NCBI RefSeq assembly: GCF_008831265.1
Contig: NZ_VTTH01000003.1
Coordinates: forward strand, 434,001-498,000
Length of the DNA: 64,000 bases
DNA from: Lacisediminimonas profundi
Lineage (GTDB): Bacteria > Pseudomonadota > Gammaproteobacteria > Burkholderiales > Burkholderiaceae_D
Direction of reading: 5' to 3'
Shown: positions 19,429 through 29,187 of the stretch, in pieces
How the letters are laid out: the number at the start of each line of letters is the position of its first letter
Position numbering within the stretch: position 1 is the first letter of the stretch
Position numbers and translations under genes: made by a program
The notes under the pieces: model-generated
Databases searched by the model: none
What the model was told of the DNA's origin: nothing
Seen by the model: the letters and a program-made list of their open reading frames with translations, nothing else

Positions 19429-20730
19429 ATGCTCGTTTCCCTGATCAAAAAATTTGGACTGAAATTCTCGCTGAACGATCCGCGATGGGGACGAGGTTCC
19501 CAGGACGACGACAAGCAGAATCAGAACCAGGGCGGCCGGCGGCCGCAAGACGGCCCGCCTGACCTGGACCAACTCTGGCGCGACTTCAACCAGCGCCTGA
19601 ATCGCCTGTTTGGCAACAAGGGCGGCGGCAGTGGCGACGGCGGCGGCAACGGCGGCTTCAAGGCCGAGATGCGCGGTGCCGGCATTGGCGCGGGCGTACT
19701 CGCTGTCATCGTGCTGTTCCTGTGGCTGGTGAGCGGATTCTTCATTGTCCAGGAAGGCCAGACCGGCGTGGTCATGACCTTTGGCCGCTACAGCCACATG
19801 ACGCCGGCCGGTTTCAACTGGCGTTGGCCTTATCCGGTCCAGGCCCACGAAATCGTCAACGTATCGCAGGTACGGACTGTGGAAGTTGGTTATCGCACCA
19901 ACGTGCGTAACAAGCAGGCGAAAGAATCGCTGATGCTTACCGACGATGAAAACATCATCGATATCCAGTTCGCCGTGCAGTACAAGCTCAAGAACGCGTC
20001 CGACTGGGTGTTCAACAATCGCGACCAGGAAGAGATGATCAAGCAGGTTGCCGAGACCTCGATCCGCGAAATCGTTGGCAAGAGCAAGATGGATTTCGTC
20101 CTGTACGAAGGCCGCGAGAAAGTCGCATTCGAGACCAGCCAGCTGATGCAGCAGATCGTCGATCGTTACCGGTCCGGCGTGCAGATCACCAATGTGACCA
20201 TGCAGGGAGTACAGCCGCCCGAACAGGTACAGGCTGCATTTGACGATGCGGTGCGTGCCGGGCAGGATCGCGAGCGCCAGAAAAATGAAGGACAGGCCTA
20301 CGCCAACGACGTGATTCCGAAAGCGCGCGGCGCAGCGTCCCGCCTGCAGCAGGAATCTGAAGCCTACCGCTCCCGCGTGGTAGCCACTGCCCAAGGCGAT
20401 GCAAACCGCTTCAAGCACGTTCTGGTTGAATACCAGAAAGCGCCGGCGGTTACCCGCGACCGCCTTTACCTCGAAACCATGCAGCAGATATTTTCCAATA
20501 CCGCCAAGGTCATGGTTGATGCGCGCAGCGGCAGCAATCTGCTCTATTTGCCGCTGGACAAGCTGATTGCCCAGACTGCGGCCGATAGCGCGTCGGGCAA
20601 GCCTGCAGCCGCGGCTGGCCAGGCAGCGGCTGGCCAGGCAGCGCCTGTACCTGCGCCGGAGGCGCCGGCAGAGGCAACCCGTCCGGCGACTTCCCGCAGC
20701 CGTGATGCACGTGACCGGGAGGCACGCTGA
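19429..20730 (+). CDS. hflK: FtsH protease modulator HflK
   Basis: HflK and HflC form a large membrane cage around FtsH and modulate degradation of membrane proteins. The 433-residue protein has a Gly/Asn/Gln-rich N-terminus, a transmembrane helix at about 86-107, the SPFH/band 7 domain (FIVQEGQTGVVMTFGRYSH onward) and a C-terminal Ala/Pro tail with an imperfect QAAAGQAAAGQAA repeat. The open frame begins inside hflX, but the family start is the ATG at 19429. Its TGA overlaps the hflC ATG by one base, so the two subunits are coupled. Confidence 0.94.
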   Translation: MLVSLIKKFGLKFSLNDPRWGRGSQDDDKQNQNQGGRRPQDGPPDLDQLWRDFNQRLNRLFGNKGGGSGDGGGNGGFKAEMRGAGIGAGVLAVIVLFLWLVSGFFIVQEGQTGVVMTFGRYSHMTPAGFNWRWPYPVQAHEIVNVSQVRTVEVGYRTNVRNKQAKESLMLTDDENIIDIQFAVQYKLKNASDWVFNNRDQEEMIKQVAETSIREIVGKSKMDFVLYEGREKVAFETSQLMQQIVDRYRSGVQITNVTMQGVQPPEQVQAAFDDAVRAGQDRERQKNEGQAYANDVIPKARGAASRLQQESEAYRSRVVATAQGDANRFKHVLVEYQKAPAVTRDRLYLETMQQIFSNTAKVMVDARSGSNLLYLPLDKLIAQTAADSASGKPAAAAGQAAAGQAAPVPAPEAPAEATRPATSRSRDARDREAR

Positions 20731-21644
20731 TGAACCGTATTTTCTCCTATGCGATTGCGGGCCTGATCCTGCTGTCGATCGCTTTCTCCACCCTGTTCGT
20801 CGTCGACCAGCGCCGTTATGCGATCGTGTTCGCGCTGGGTGAAGTCAAGCAGGTGATCAGCGAACCGGGGCTGCACTTCAAGTTGCCGCCGCCGTTCCAG
20901 AACGTCATCTTCCTCGACAAGCGCATCCTTACGCTCGATTCGCCGGAAGCGGACCGGTTCATCACGGCCGAAAAGAAGAACATCCTGGTGGATGCCTTCG
21001 TCAAATACCAGATCATTGATCCGCGCCTTTTCTTCATCAGCTTCGGCGGTGACGAACGCCGTGCCCACGACCGCATGGCGCAGACGGTCAAGGCCGCGCT
21101 GAACGAGGAAATCACCAAGCGCACAGTGCGCGAGGTAATCTCCGGCGAACGCGGCAAGGTCATGGATGCGATTCGCGTGAAGGTGGCTGAAGAAGCGAAG
21201 CAGATCGGTGTCGGCATCGTCGACGTGCGCCTCAAGCGGGTTGACTATGTGGAGCAGATCAACGCCTCCGTCTACGACCGCATGAAGGCGGAGCGTACCC
21301 GTGTTGCCAATGAGTTACGCTCGACAGGCTCGGCAGAATCGGAGAAAATCCGCGCTGACGCCGACCGCCAGCGCACCGTCATCCTGGCCGAAGCCTATCG
21401 CGATGCGGAGAACGTGCGCGGCGAAGGTGACGCCAAGGCAACCCAGATCTACAGCCAGGCTTTCGGCCAGAGTCCGGAGTTTTACCGGTTCTACCGTAGT
21501 CTGGAAGCGTATCGTGCCAGCTTCAAGAGTCGCAGCGACGTGATGGTGCTTGATCCGAGTTCGGAATTTTTCAGGTACTTCAAGGCGCCGGGCGTATCTT
21601 CGGCCGGGCCTGCCAAGTCACCGGCACCGCCCGCCAAGAAGTAG
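20730..21644 (+). CDS. hflC: FtsH protease modulator HflC
   Basis: The partner of HflK. The 304-residue protein has an N-terminal membrane anchor (IAGLILLSIAFSTLFVV), the SPFH domain (VVDQRRYAIVFALGEVKQVISEPGLHFKLP) and a long coiled-coil region (VYDRMKAERTRVANELRSTGSAESEKIRADADRQ is the centre). The C-terminus ends in a short Ala/Pro/Lys tail. Start overlaps the hflK stop. A small DUF2065 gene follows six bases later. Confidence 0.95.
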   Translation: MNRIFSYAIAGLILLSIAFSTLFVVDQRRYAIVFALGEVKQVISEPGLHFKLPPPFQNVIFLDKRILTLDSPEADRFITAEKKNILVDAFVKYQIIDPRLFFISFGGDERRAHDRMAQTVKAALNEEITKRTVREVISGERGKVMDAIRVKVAEEAKQIGVGIVDVRLKRVDYVEQINASVYDRMKAERTRVANELRSTGSAESEKIRADADRQRTVILAEAYRDAENVRGEGDAKATQIYSQAFGQSPEFYRFYRSLEAYRASFKSRSDVMVLDPSSEFFRYFKAPGVSSAGPAKSPAPPAKK

Positions 21645-21650
21645 CGGCTC

Positions 21651-21839
21651 GTGTCGGAAGCCTGGGTAGTTGCAATCGGCCTGGTGCTGGTCCTGGAAGG
21701 GATCGGGCCGTTTGTATTTCCCGCGCGTTGGCGGCAAGTCTTTGAATACATCGCCAGGCTCTCTGACGGCCAACTGCGTTTCTTTGGCCTCCTGTCCCTG
21801 CTCCTGGGCCTTGCTGTCCTTGGCATTTCCCTAATTTAG
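21651..21839 (+). CDS. DUF2065 small membrane protein (YjeT family)
   Basis: A 62-residue protein with two hydrophobic segments (AWVVAIGLVLVLEGIGPFVFP and FFGLLSLLLGLAVLGISLI) separated by an Arg-containing loop, the pattern of the DUF2065/YjeT family. It begins with GTG only six bases after hflC and precedes hisZ; the hflC-DUF2065-hisZ-purA order is common in betaproteobacteria. Function is unknown; the position suggests a role with HflKC or the membrane. Confidence 0.85.
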   Translation: MSEAWVVAIGLVLVLEGIGPFVFPARWRQVFEYIARLSDGQLRFFGLLSLLLGLAVLGISLI

Positions 21840-21863
21840 CCTGATTTTTTCTGAAGTCCTGTC

Positions 21864-24331
<2,468 letters not shown>

Positions 24332-24339
24332 TTCGCGAC

Positions 24340-24864
24340 GTGCCGGCATCGGACGACAAGCACCTGTGGGTGAACTGGGACGAGTACCACCGCGAAATTG
24401 AAGCGCTGGCTCTTCTGGTTCACAAATCCGGCTGGAAATTCGACCAGATCCTGTGCCTGGCACGCGGCGGCCTCCGGCCCGGCGACGTATTCTCGCGGCT
24501 GTTTCAAGTCCCCTTGGCGATTCTTTCCACCAGTTCGTACCGGGCAGAGGCGGGGACGGTGCAGGGCGAGATCGAGGTCAGCACCCATGTCAGCACCACG
24601 GCGGGGCCCTTGAAGGGGCGGATATTGCTGATCGACGATCTGGCGGATTCAGGGGTGACCCTGAAGGCGGTGCACAGGCAATTGCAGTCATCATTCCCGG
24701 AAGTGACCGAGGTGAAGACGGCAGTGATCTGGTGCAAGGCTTGCTCGTCGTTTACACCGGATTACTACCTCCGCTACCTGGATACGAGTCCCTGGATTCA
24801 TCAACCGTTCGAAGAGTATGACGGCATGACGATCGAGGGACTGAAGAGGAAATGGGGCGAGTGA
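24340..24864 (+). CDS. Purine phosphoribosyltransferase-like protein
   Basis: A 174-residue type I phosphoribosyltransferase. The PRPP-binding motif ILLIDDLADSGVTL lies near residue 105, and an early CLARGGLRPGD loop near 45 fits the pyrophosphate loop of Gpt/Hpt-type enzymes. It therefore probably salvages hypoxanthine, guanine or xanthine; the base specificity cannot be read here. It starts with GTG eight bases after purA, so the pair links de novo and salvage purine synthesis. A strong terminator follows and closes the long ndk-to-purA region. Confidence 0.85.
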   Translation: MPASDDKHLWVNWDEYHREIEALALLVHKSGWKFDQILCLARGGLRPGDVFSRLFQVPLAILSTSSYRAEAGTVQGEIEVSTHVSTTAGPLKGRILLIDDLADSGVTLKAVHRQLQSSFPEVTEVKTAVIWCKACSSFTPDYYLRYLDTSPWIHQPFEEYDGMTIEGLKRKWGE

Positions 24865-24892
24865 GCTGACAAGGCCCGCTTTTGCTGGAATG

Positions 24893-24915
24893 GCCCGCTG
24901 CTGCGGGCTTTTTTT
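24893..24915 (+). terminator. Intrinsic terminator after the phosphoribosyltransferase gene
   Basis: GCCCGC at 24893-24898 pairs with GCGGGC at 24903-24908 around a TGCT loop, followed by seven T. It is 28 bases after the stop codon. Confidence 0.9.
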
Positions 24916-24934
24916 CGGCGGTAATCCTGGCAAT

Positions 24935-25165
24935 TCAATTGACGCGCTTCAGGCGTTGACCGTAGATGCCCCAGACGCAATCAACCCCATCTACCGTCCC
25001 GAATAGTGCCCAGCCGTTGCCAATCTTCCTGGCCGTCACTTCGATGCCAAGTTCGGCTGCCAGCCGTTGAGCCCACTGTGTTGCCGAACCCTGTCCTTTG
25101 AATAGCTCGTTCCCGTTGACGATTACCGTTCCGTCAAACACCGGGAGCGCAAATACTGTTGTCAC
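24935..25165 (-). CDS. Small protein of unknown function, 76 residues
   Basis: I do not recognise this protein. It starts best at the GTG at 25165, which has a GAAGGA ribosome binding site seven bases upstream; a TTG at 25180 is also in frame but would contain that site. The product (MTTVFALPVFDGTVIVNG to the end GIYGQRLKRVN) alternates short beta-like stretches with one helix (GSATQWAQRLAAELGIEV) and a Gly/Trp-rich second half, with no signal peptide, membrane helix or paired metal ligands. It converges on the purine salvage gene. The coding character and ribosome site make it likely real. Confidence 0.6.
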   Translation of the reverse strand: MTTVFALPVFDGTVIVNGNELFKGQGSATQWAQRLAAELGIEVTARKIGNGWALFGTVDGVDCVWGIYGQRLKRVN

Positions 25166-25336
25166 TGATTTTTCCTTCAAGCAGGTTTAGGTCGCGCCGG
25201 AATAATTGGCCGCGAATGTTGCGACCTTCGGGATGTCCGGTTGGTCGTCGCAGCCATCATTCTACTGGTGGATAGCTTGAATGGACCAAATGCTGCCAAG
25301 CCGGTGATCAGCAATGTGCTCAGCTTGCGAGGGAGA

Positions 25337-25370
25337 GGACAGGGCAGAAAGGCCAGCCCTGTCCCTCTTT
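25337..25370 (+). terminator. Hairpin with T tract in the 25.2-25.4 kb intergenic region
   Basis: GGACAGGGC (25337-25345) pairs perfectly with GCCCTGTCC (25356-25364), followed by CTCTTTT on the plus strand. No plus-strand gene ends nearby, so it may be a leftover terminator or a structure trimming the 3' end of the minus-strand sulfur operon. The region also has a run of nine G at 25401-25409 and no convincing gene. Confidence 0.45.
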
Positions 25371-25440
25371 TGTACTTCAGCCCCTCAATGCGATTTCCCC
25401 GGGGGGGGGCGTGGCGACGGAATCCCGGCTGTGTCGTACG

Positions 25441-25899
25441 CTACTTGCCACCTTGTTTGATAGTCGCCTTCAGACCGTCGAGTTGCTCCCTGACTTTGCC
25501 GTTGAAAAGCAGCCCCGCCTTTCCCTGCTTGGGAACGCCTTCCATTTCGAGAATATCCGCGACGATCTGATAGCTGACGCCGCCATTGTGATCGCCGCCG
25601 TCCGCAGCGATATTCTGCGCTCCGTAAAAAACTGCTGGCGCAGGCAGCCCGGGAGCGAGCGTAGACGGGAGCAACTGGATCGGCACGAGGTAGGTGTTCG
25701 CGATTTCAGCTGCTACTTGCAGATTACCGTTGCAGCGCTGACCGGGCGGATCCTTCGCGATGAAGGTCAGGACTTTACGCCCCTCCCGGTCGAGAGCACC
25801 AGGAACGGCTAATGACATTTTTTCGGCGGCGACAGCCGTCGATGCCAGCAACACAGAAACTGCCAGGGCTGCCAGCCGGGGCCGCAAAGTTTTTTTCAT
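25441..25899 (-). CDS. Exported protein of unknown function with one conserved-looking cysteine
   Basis: A 152-residue protein with a clear Sec signal peptide (MKKTLRPRLAALAVSVLLASTAVAA). The mature part has a single cysteine (QRCNGNLQVAAEIANTYLVPIQLLP), then a Gly-rich middle with the motif AVFYGAQNIAADGGDHNGGVSY and a helical end (LFNGKVREQLDGLKATIKQGGK). The pattern of a lone Cys before a helix and a proline-containing strand is reminiscent of thioredoxin-fold proteins, but I cannot assign a family. It is the last gene of the rhodanese/DsrE operon, 36 bases after the periplasmic rhodanese, which suggests a periplasmic thiol or sulfur role. Confidence 0.7.
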   Translation of the reverse strand: MKKTLRPRLAALAVSVLLASTAVAAEKMSLAVPGALDREGRKVLTFIAKDPPGQRCNGNLQVAAEIANTYLVPIQLLPSTLAPGLPAPAVFYGAQNIAADGGDHNGGVSYQIVADILEMEGVPKQGKAGLLFNGKVREQLDGLKATIKQGGK

Positions 25900-25935
25900 G
25901 TTGTCTCCTTGTATCGCATATTTCTCGCGTGCACC

Positions 25936-26409
25936 TTATTTGGCGGTAGCGCGCCGATAGGCATCCATGCCTCCTCGCGCCTGCCACTCAGCGAATCCAC
26001 CATGCAGGATCCGCACGTTTTCAAATCCCGCCATGCGCAGCGCCATGGCGACCTGGCCGGAGAATGAGCCGGTGTTGCAATACACAAGGATCGTCTTGTC
26101 CTTGGGCAGCCGATTCCGCTCGGCAAACACCTTGCGCCATTCAATATTCACTGCGCCGGGGATGTGCTCCTTCGAAAACTGGCCCGCGTCACGCACATCC
26201 AGGGCGTAAATTTTCTTCCAGTCGGCCTCGGGTATTTGCTGGGCCGCAATGGTCCCGCTGTTGTAATCGATGAAGTCGAAATAGGACTCCAGCGACTCGA
26301 CAGCAGCCTTGTCGAGGGCCGCGTGCGCGGCCAAGGGCGAACACAGGGCAAGTGCCGCCACCACGGCGAAGCTTCTCAGGCGATTGGATGCGTACTTTGG
26401 TATTGCCAT
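25936..26409 (-). CDS. Periplasmic rhodanese-like protein
   Basis: A single-domain rhodanese (sulfurtransferase), 157 residues, with a signal peptide (MAIPKYASNRLRSFAVVAAL, cleaved after AAHA near residue 30). The rhodanese fold is visible in YALDVRDAGQFSKEHIPGAVNIEW and the active loop VYCNTGSFSGQVA with Cys111, which would carry the persulfide. The end (HGGFAEWQARGG) is also typical. The open frame starts 23 codons upstream, but the ATG at 26409 begins the signal peptide. It sits between the MFS gene (31 bases) and the exported single-Cys protein. Confidence 0.85.
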   Translation of the reverse strand: MAIPKYASNRLRSFAVVAALALCSPLAAHAALDKAAVESLESYFDFIDYNSGTIAAQQIPEADWKKIYALDVRDAGQFSKEHIPGAVNIEWRKVFAERNRLPKDKTILVYCNTGSFSGQVAMALRMAGFENVRILHGGFAEWQARGGMDAYRRATAK

Positions 26410-26440
26410 TTTTTGTCTCTCGTTTGTTGTGTTGGATAAA

Positions 26441-27745
26441 TCAGGGCGCCGGGTTGAGGCGCGGGTGGGTCTCTTCACCGAAGTGGAACAAGGCGAGGCC
26501 GGACAGGATCATCGAGCCAGCCACGAACCAGAATGCATACTCGATGTCGCCACCCAGGGCCGCAGCGGCGCCCAGGCCGAGTGCGCCAATCCCATACCCC
26601 AGGTCGCGCCAGAAGCGATAGATCCCGATCGCCGAGGCCCTCCAGTCCGGATGGGCAATATCGGCCACTGCCGCGCTCAGATTGGGATAGAGCATCGCCA
26701 TCCCAAGGCCGGTGACCGCGGCGGAGATGCTCCACCAGAGCGAGCCGGCACCAAGGGGAAACGCGGCCACGCCGAGGCCGCAAATCAACATGCCTGCCAC
26801 GTTAAAGTAGTGGCGGCCGAACCAATCGGACATCCGGCCCGTGAAAAACTGGGAGACGCCCCAGGTAAACCCATATACGCCGACGACCCATCCGATCGCT
26901 GGCAAGCTGAGGCCTTGCTTGTGGAGGTACACCGGCCAGAAGGCCCATACCAGCGCATCGACGAATTTCTCCACCAGGCCGGCCTGGCACAGGGCTGCCA
27001 TGCGCCGGTCCCGCCACGTCATCAGCGCAAACATCTCGCCGGTCGAGGGTTCGGCGCGTGTGACGCTGGCATAGCGCGGCTTGAAGGAAGCGATGCTTTG
27101 TATTGCAGCGTGCGCCTTGATCTCGGCTCTCGCCCACGGGAGCGTCTCGACCACTGCGACCAAAGCCAGCAAGGTGGCCAGGCCAATCACCGCGATTCCG
27201 AACCACAGCAAACCTGCTCGCGGCCCCCACAGCGAAGCGGCGTATCCGGTCAGGATGCCGGCGAGCGCAACGCCCAGGTAGCCCGAGAATTCGTTCAGGC
27301 CGATGACGAATCCCCGCTGGTCGGCGCGCGTGATGTCCAGTTTCGAGGTCTGCGTCATCGACCAGGTCAGCCCCTGGTTGACGCCCAGGAGAATGGTCGC
27401 GAACACGATCCAGCCCCACGAGGGCGCAAAATAGACCAATGGCGGGATCGGCAGTGCGGCCACCCAGCCCAGCAGCAGGACATGTCGACGTCCCATGCGC
27501 TCGGCCATGCGCCCCGCCAGGAAATTCATCGCGCCCTTCACAAATCCAAAGGCAACGACAAAAGCCGCGAGCAGCATGAATGAGCCGCGCGGCACGCCGA
27601 ACTCTGTTTCCGCCAGGGCCGGCACGACATTGCGCATCATGCCGATCGTCATGCCGACCAGCAGCACCTGAAGCAGTTGATGCAGGACCTGCGACAGGTT
27701 GGCGCGGATGCCGAATATCCTGGAACTGGATTCAGGCATGCTCAT
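26441..27745 (-). CDS. MFS transporter of the sulfur operon
   Basis: A 434-residue major facilitator with about twelve hydrophobic segments. The loop 2-3 motif reads GRMAERMGRRHVLLLG near residue 77 and a second copy GRMSDWFGRHYF is in the C-terminal half, so the fold is clear. A long cytoplasmic loop of about 50 residues lies between the halves (WARAEIKAHAAIQSIASFKPRY and on). The substrate is unknown; its place in an operon with two rhodanese domains and a DsrE protein suggests import or export of a sulfur compound. The start is the ATG at 27745, 48 bases after the DsrE gene. Confidence 0.85.
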   Translation of the reverse strand: MSMPESSSRIFGIRANLSQVLHQLLQVLLVGMTIGMMRNVVPALAETEFGVPRGSFMLLAAFVVAFGFVKGAMNFLAGRMAERMGRRHVLLLGWVAALPIPPLVYFAPSWGWIVFATILLGVNQGLTWSMTQTSKLDITRADQRGFVIGLNEFSGYLGVALAGILTGYAASLWGPRAGLLWFGIAVIGLATLLALVAVVETLPWARAEIKAHAAIQSIASFKPRYASVTRAEPSTGEMFALMTWRDRRMAALCQAGLVEKFVDALVWAFWPVYLHKQGLSLPAIGWVVGVYGFTWGVSQFFTGRMSDWFGRHYFNVAGMLICGLGVAAFPLGAGSLWWSISAAVTGLGMAMLYPNLSAAVADIAHPDWRASAIGIYRFWRDLGYGIGALGLGAAAALGGDIEYAFWFVAGSMILSGLALFHFGEETHPRLNPAP

Positions 27746-27793
27746 GCCCGGACCGGGGAGGGCAAGGGGAGGAAAACAAGATCTGCTCCCGAC

Positions 27794-28144
27794 TCAAAAA
27801 ACCAGCACTTTGTCGGCCCACGCGGTCCATTGCGCCAGCTCATCCAGGGTGCTTCGGTGCGCGCCGGCCAGTAGCGACGTCTCCTGTATGCCGCGCGCAT
27901 CCATGCAGGTGCCGCAAACGCCAATTTCGGCGCCGTGCCGGACTGCGCCGCCCAGCATCAACTCAAGGTTGTAGAAGCCGGCCGGGACCTTTTGGCCAGA
28001 GTGGGCGGCACTGGCAGCATCGCCGATCAGGAATATGCGTACCTGATCCTCCGCTAGCCTGGACAAGGCTCCTGCGAGCCGGGCGCCGTTGTAGGTTCGT
28101 TCGCTGCCGTAGGGCGCGTCGTTGAAGATCAGCAGGGTTTTCAT
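27794..28144 (-). CDS. DsrE/DsrF-like small sulfur-relay protein
   Basis: A 116-residue cytoplasmic protein of the DsrE/YchN family. It begins KTLLIFNDAPYGSERTYNGARLAGAL, typical of the family, and has a CxxC pair GVCGTCMDARGI (Cys77, Cys80) in the position where DsrE-like proteins bind persulfide. Members relay sulfur between sulfurtransferases. It lies six bases after the ArsR-rhodanese gene, so the two are surely cotranscribed and probably share sulfur transfer. Confidence 0.85.
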   Translation of the reverse strand: MKTLLIFNDAPYGSERTYNGARLAGALSRLAEDQVRIFLIGDAASAAHSGQKVPAGFYNLELMLGGAVRHGAEIGVCGTCMDARGIQETSLLAGAHRSTLDELAQWTAWADKVLVF

Positions 28145-28150
28145 GATGCG

Positions 28151-28804
28151 CTATGCCTCGATCGGGAATCCGTTTGCCCGCCACTCCGCGACGCCATCCT
28201 GAAGGTGCTGCGCCCGGTATCCCTTCTTGCGCAGCAGTTCGACCGCGTCCCGTGCCATCAGGCAAAACGGACCGCGGCAATAGGCGACGACAGGCGTGTC
28301 TTTCGAGATCTCTTTCAGCCGCCGCCCGAGCTCGGCGACCGGAAGCGAGCGAGCGAATGGCAAATGGGCCGCTGCGAATTCTTCTTGGGGCCGGACATCG
28401 AGTATCACCACTTCGCCGGTGCGCGCCCTGGCCAGGATCATTTCCCGATCCAGCTCCTCAAGTTGCTCCGGCTGCTCGACCAGGCCCTTCAGGGCCAGTT
28501 GCAGTTCGACCAGACGCTCCTCTGCCTGGGAGCGCAAGGCTACCCACAGATCGGCGACGCCGTCGCTGGCAAGCCGGTACAGGATGTATTTGCCATCACG
28601 TCGCGTCTCGACCAGGCGCGCCTCGCGCAAGGCCTTCAGATGCGCGCTTGCAAGCTTGACGCTGATCGCGGCCTGCTCGGCCAGCAACTCGACCGCCTTT
28701 TCTCCCTGGCACAGGAGTTCCAGCAGTTCCAGGCGCTTGGGGCTTGCCAGCGCCTTTCCAACGCGCGCCACTTGCTGGTAGAGGTGATCTTTGATTTGTC
28801 TCAT
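28151..28804 (-). CDS. ArsR-family regulator fused to a rhodanese domain
   Basis: A 217-residue protein with two domains. Residues 1-100 form an ArsR/SmtB winged helix (SPKRLELLELLCQGEKAVELL, then ISVKLASAHLKALREARLVETRRDGKYILYRL as recognition helix and wing) with a lone Cys32. Residues 122-215 form a rhodanese domain with the active loop AYCRGPFC (Cys176, Cys181). ArsR-rhodanese fusions are known; many ArsR relatives such as SqrR and BigR sense reactive sulfur. It is the first gene of its operon and most likely autoregulates through the inverted repeat in its own promoter. Only one Cys is in the DNA-binding part, so sensing may involve the rhodanese site. Confidence 0.9.
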   Translation of the reverse strand: MRQIKDHLYQQVARVGKALASPKRLELLELLCQGEKAVELLAEQAAISVKLASAHLKALREARLVETRRDGKYILYRLASDGVADLWVALRSQAEERLVELQLALKGLVEQPEQLEELDREMILARARTGEVVILDVRPQEEFAAAHLPFARSLPVAELGRRLKEISKDTPVVAYCRGPFCLMARDAVELLRKKGYRAQHLQDGVAEWRANGFPIEA

Positions 28805-28809
28805 TCGCT

Positions 28810-28831
28810 CATTCTAACGAAGTTTGGAATG
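28810..28831. promoter_or_regulatory. Candidate ArsR-type operator (CATTC-N12-GAATG)
   Basis: A 22-base inverted repeat, CATTC at 28810-28814 and GAATG at 28827-28831, fills the spacer and overlaps the -10 of the operon promoter. A dimeric ArsR repressor bound here would block RNA polymerase. The half-site ATTC/GAAT resembles operators of ArsR relatives, but assignment is inference. Confidence 0.55.
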
Positions 28832-28838
28832 AAGTCAA
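28811..28838 (-). promoter_or_regulatory. Promoter of the ArsR-rhodanese operon, possibly leaderless
   Basis: On the minus strand TTGACT (28838-28833) and TAGAAT (28816-28811) are 16 bases apart. The -10 ends six bases before the ATG at 28804, so transcription would begin at or next to the start codon and the mRNA would be leaderless or nearly so. Confidence 0.65.
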
Positions 28839-29187
28839 TTCCGGCCCCGCCGGCCGCGTCTTGCACCGTCTCCGACATATCCCGACGAGCTCGGAAAGCA
28901 TCGGCTCCAGTCCTGCACTCAGTGGAGCTGGGCCATGTCGAGGGGGGGGGCTGTCCTTTGGCATCCTCATCGGCCAACTTATGCAATTGATTTCATATTG
29001 GAATACTTGCCACTGCTGCGTACCATATCGGACGCACCGGACGCACCGGACGCACCGGACGCGCCGGACCCGGACCGGACCGGACCGAACCGAACCGAAC
29101 ATAAGAACATGGCCCCCGACGTTCGAATTGACCGCGCCCGCAAGTAGCGCATCTCAGAATTCAGGCCGCCACCCATTTTCCATTTGC
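28839..29187. other. Gene-free stretch with G tract before the permease gene
   Basis: No credible gene lies here. It contains a run of nine G at 28942-28950, an AT-rich segment near 28975-29010 and the composite tandem repeat at 29029-29100. The permease frame is open through it but translates to repeat-derived Arg/Thr/His peptide. Confidence 0.6.
29029..29100 (+). repeat. Composite tandem repeat, 9-bp then 5-bp units
   Basis: Four 9-base units of CGGACGCAC (the fourth with one change) at 29029-29064 pass directly into 5-base units: about four CCGGA followed by three CCGAA, ending near 29100. All units share a CCGGA core, which suggests stepwise expansion by slippage. It lies 88 bases upstream of the permease start. 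Confidence 0.9.

Noticed and set aside
29029-29100. CRISPR-like array
   Set aside because: Units are 5-9 bases with no spacers and no cas genes nearby.
28861-29187. N-terminal extension of the permease frame encoding Arg/Thr/His repeats
   Set aside because: The residues come from the composite tandem repeat; the conserved permease begins at 29188.
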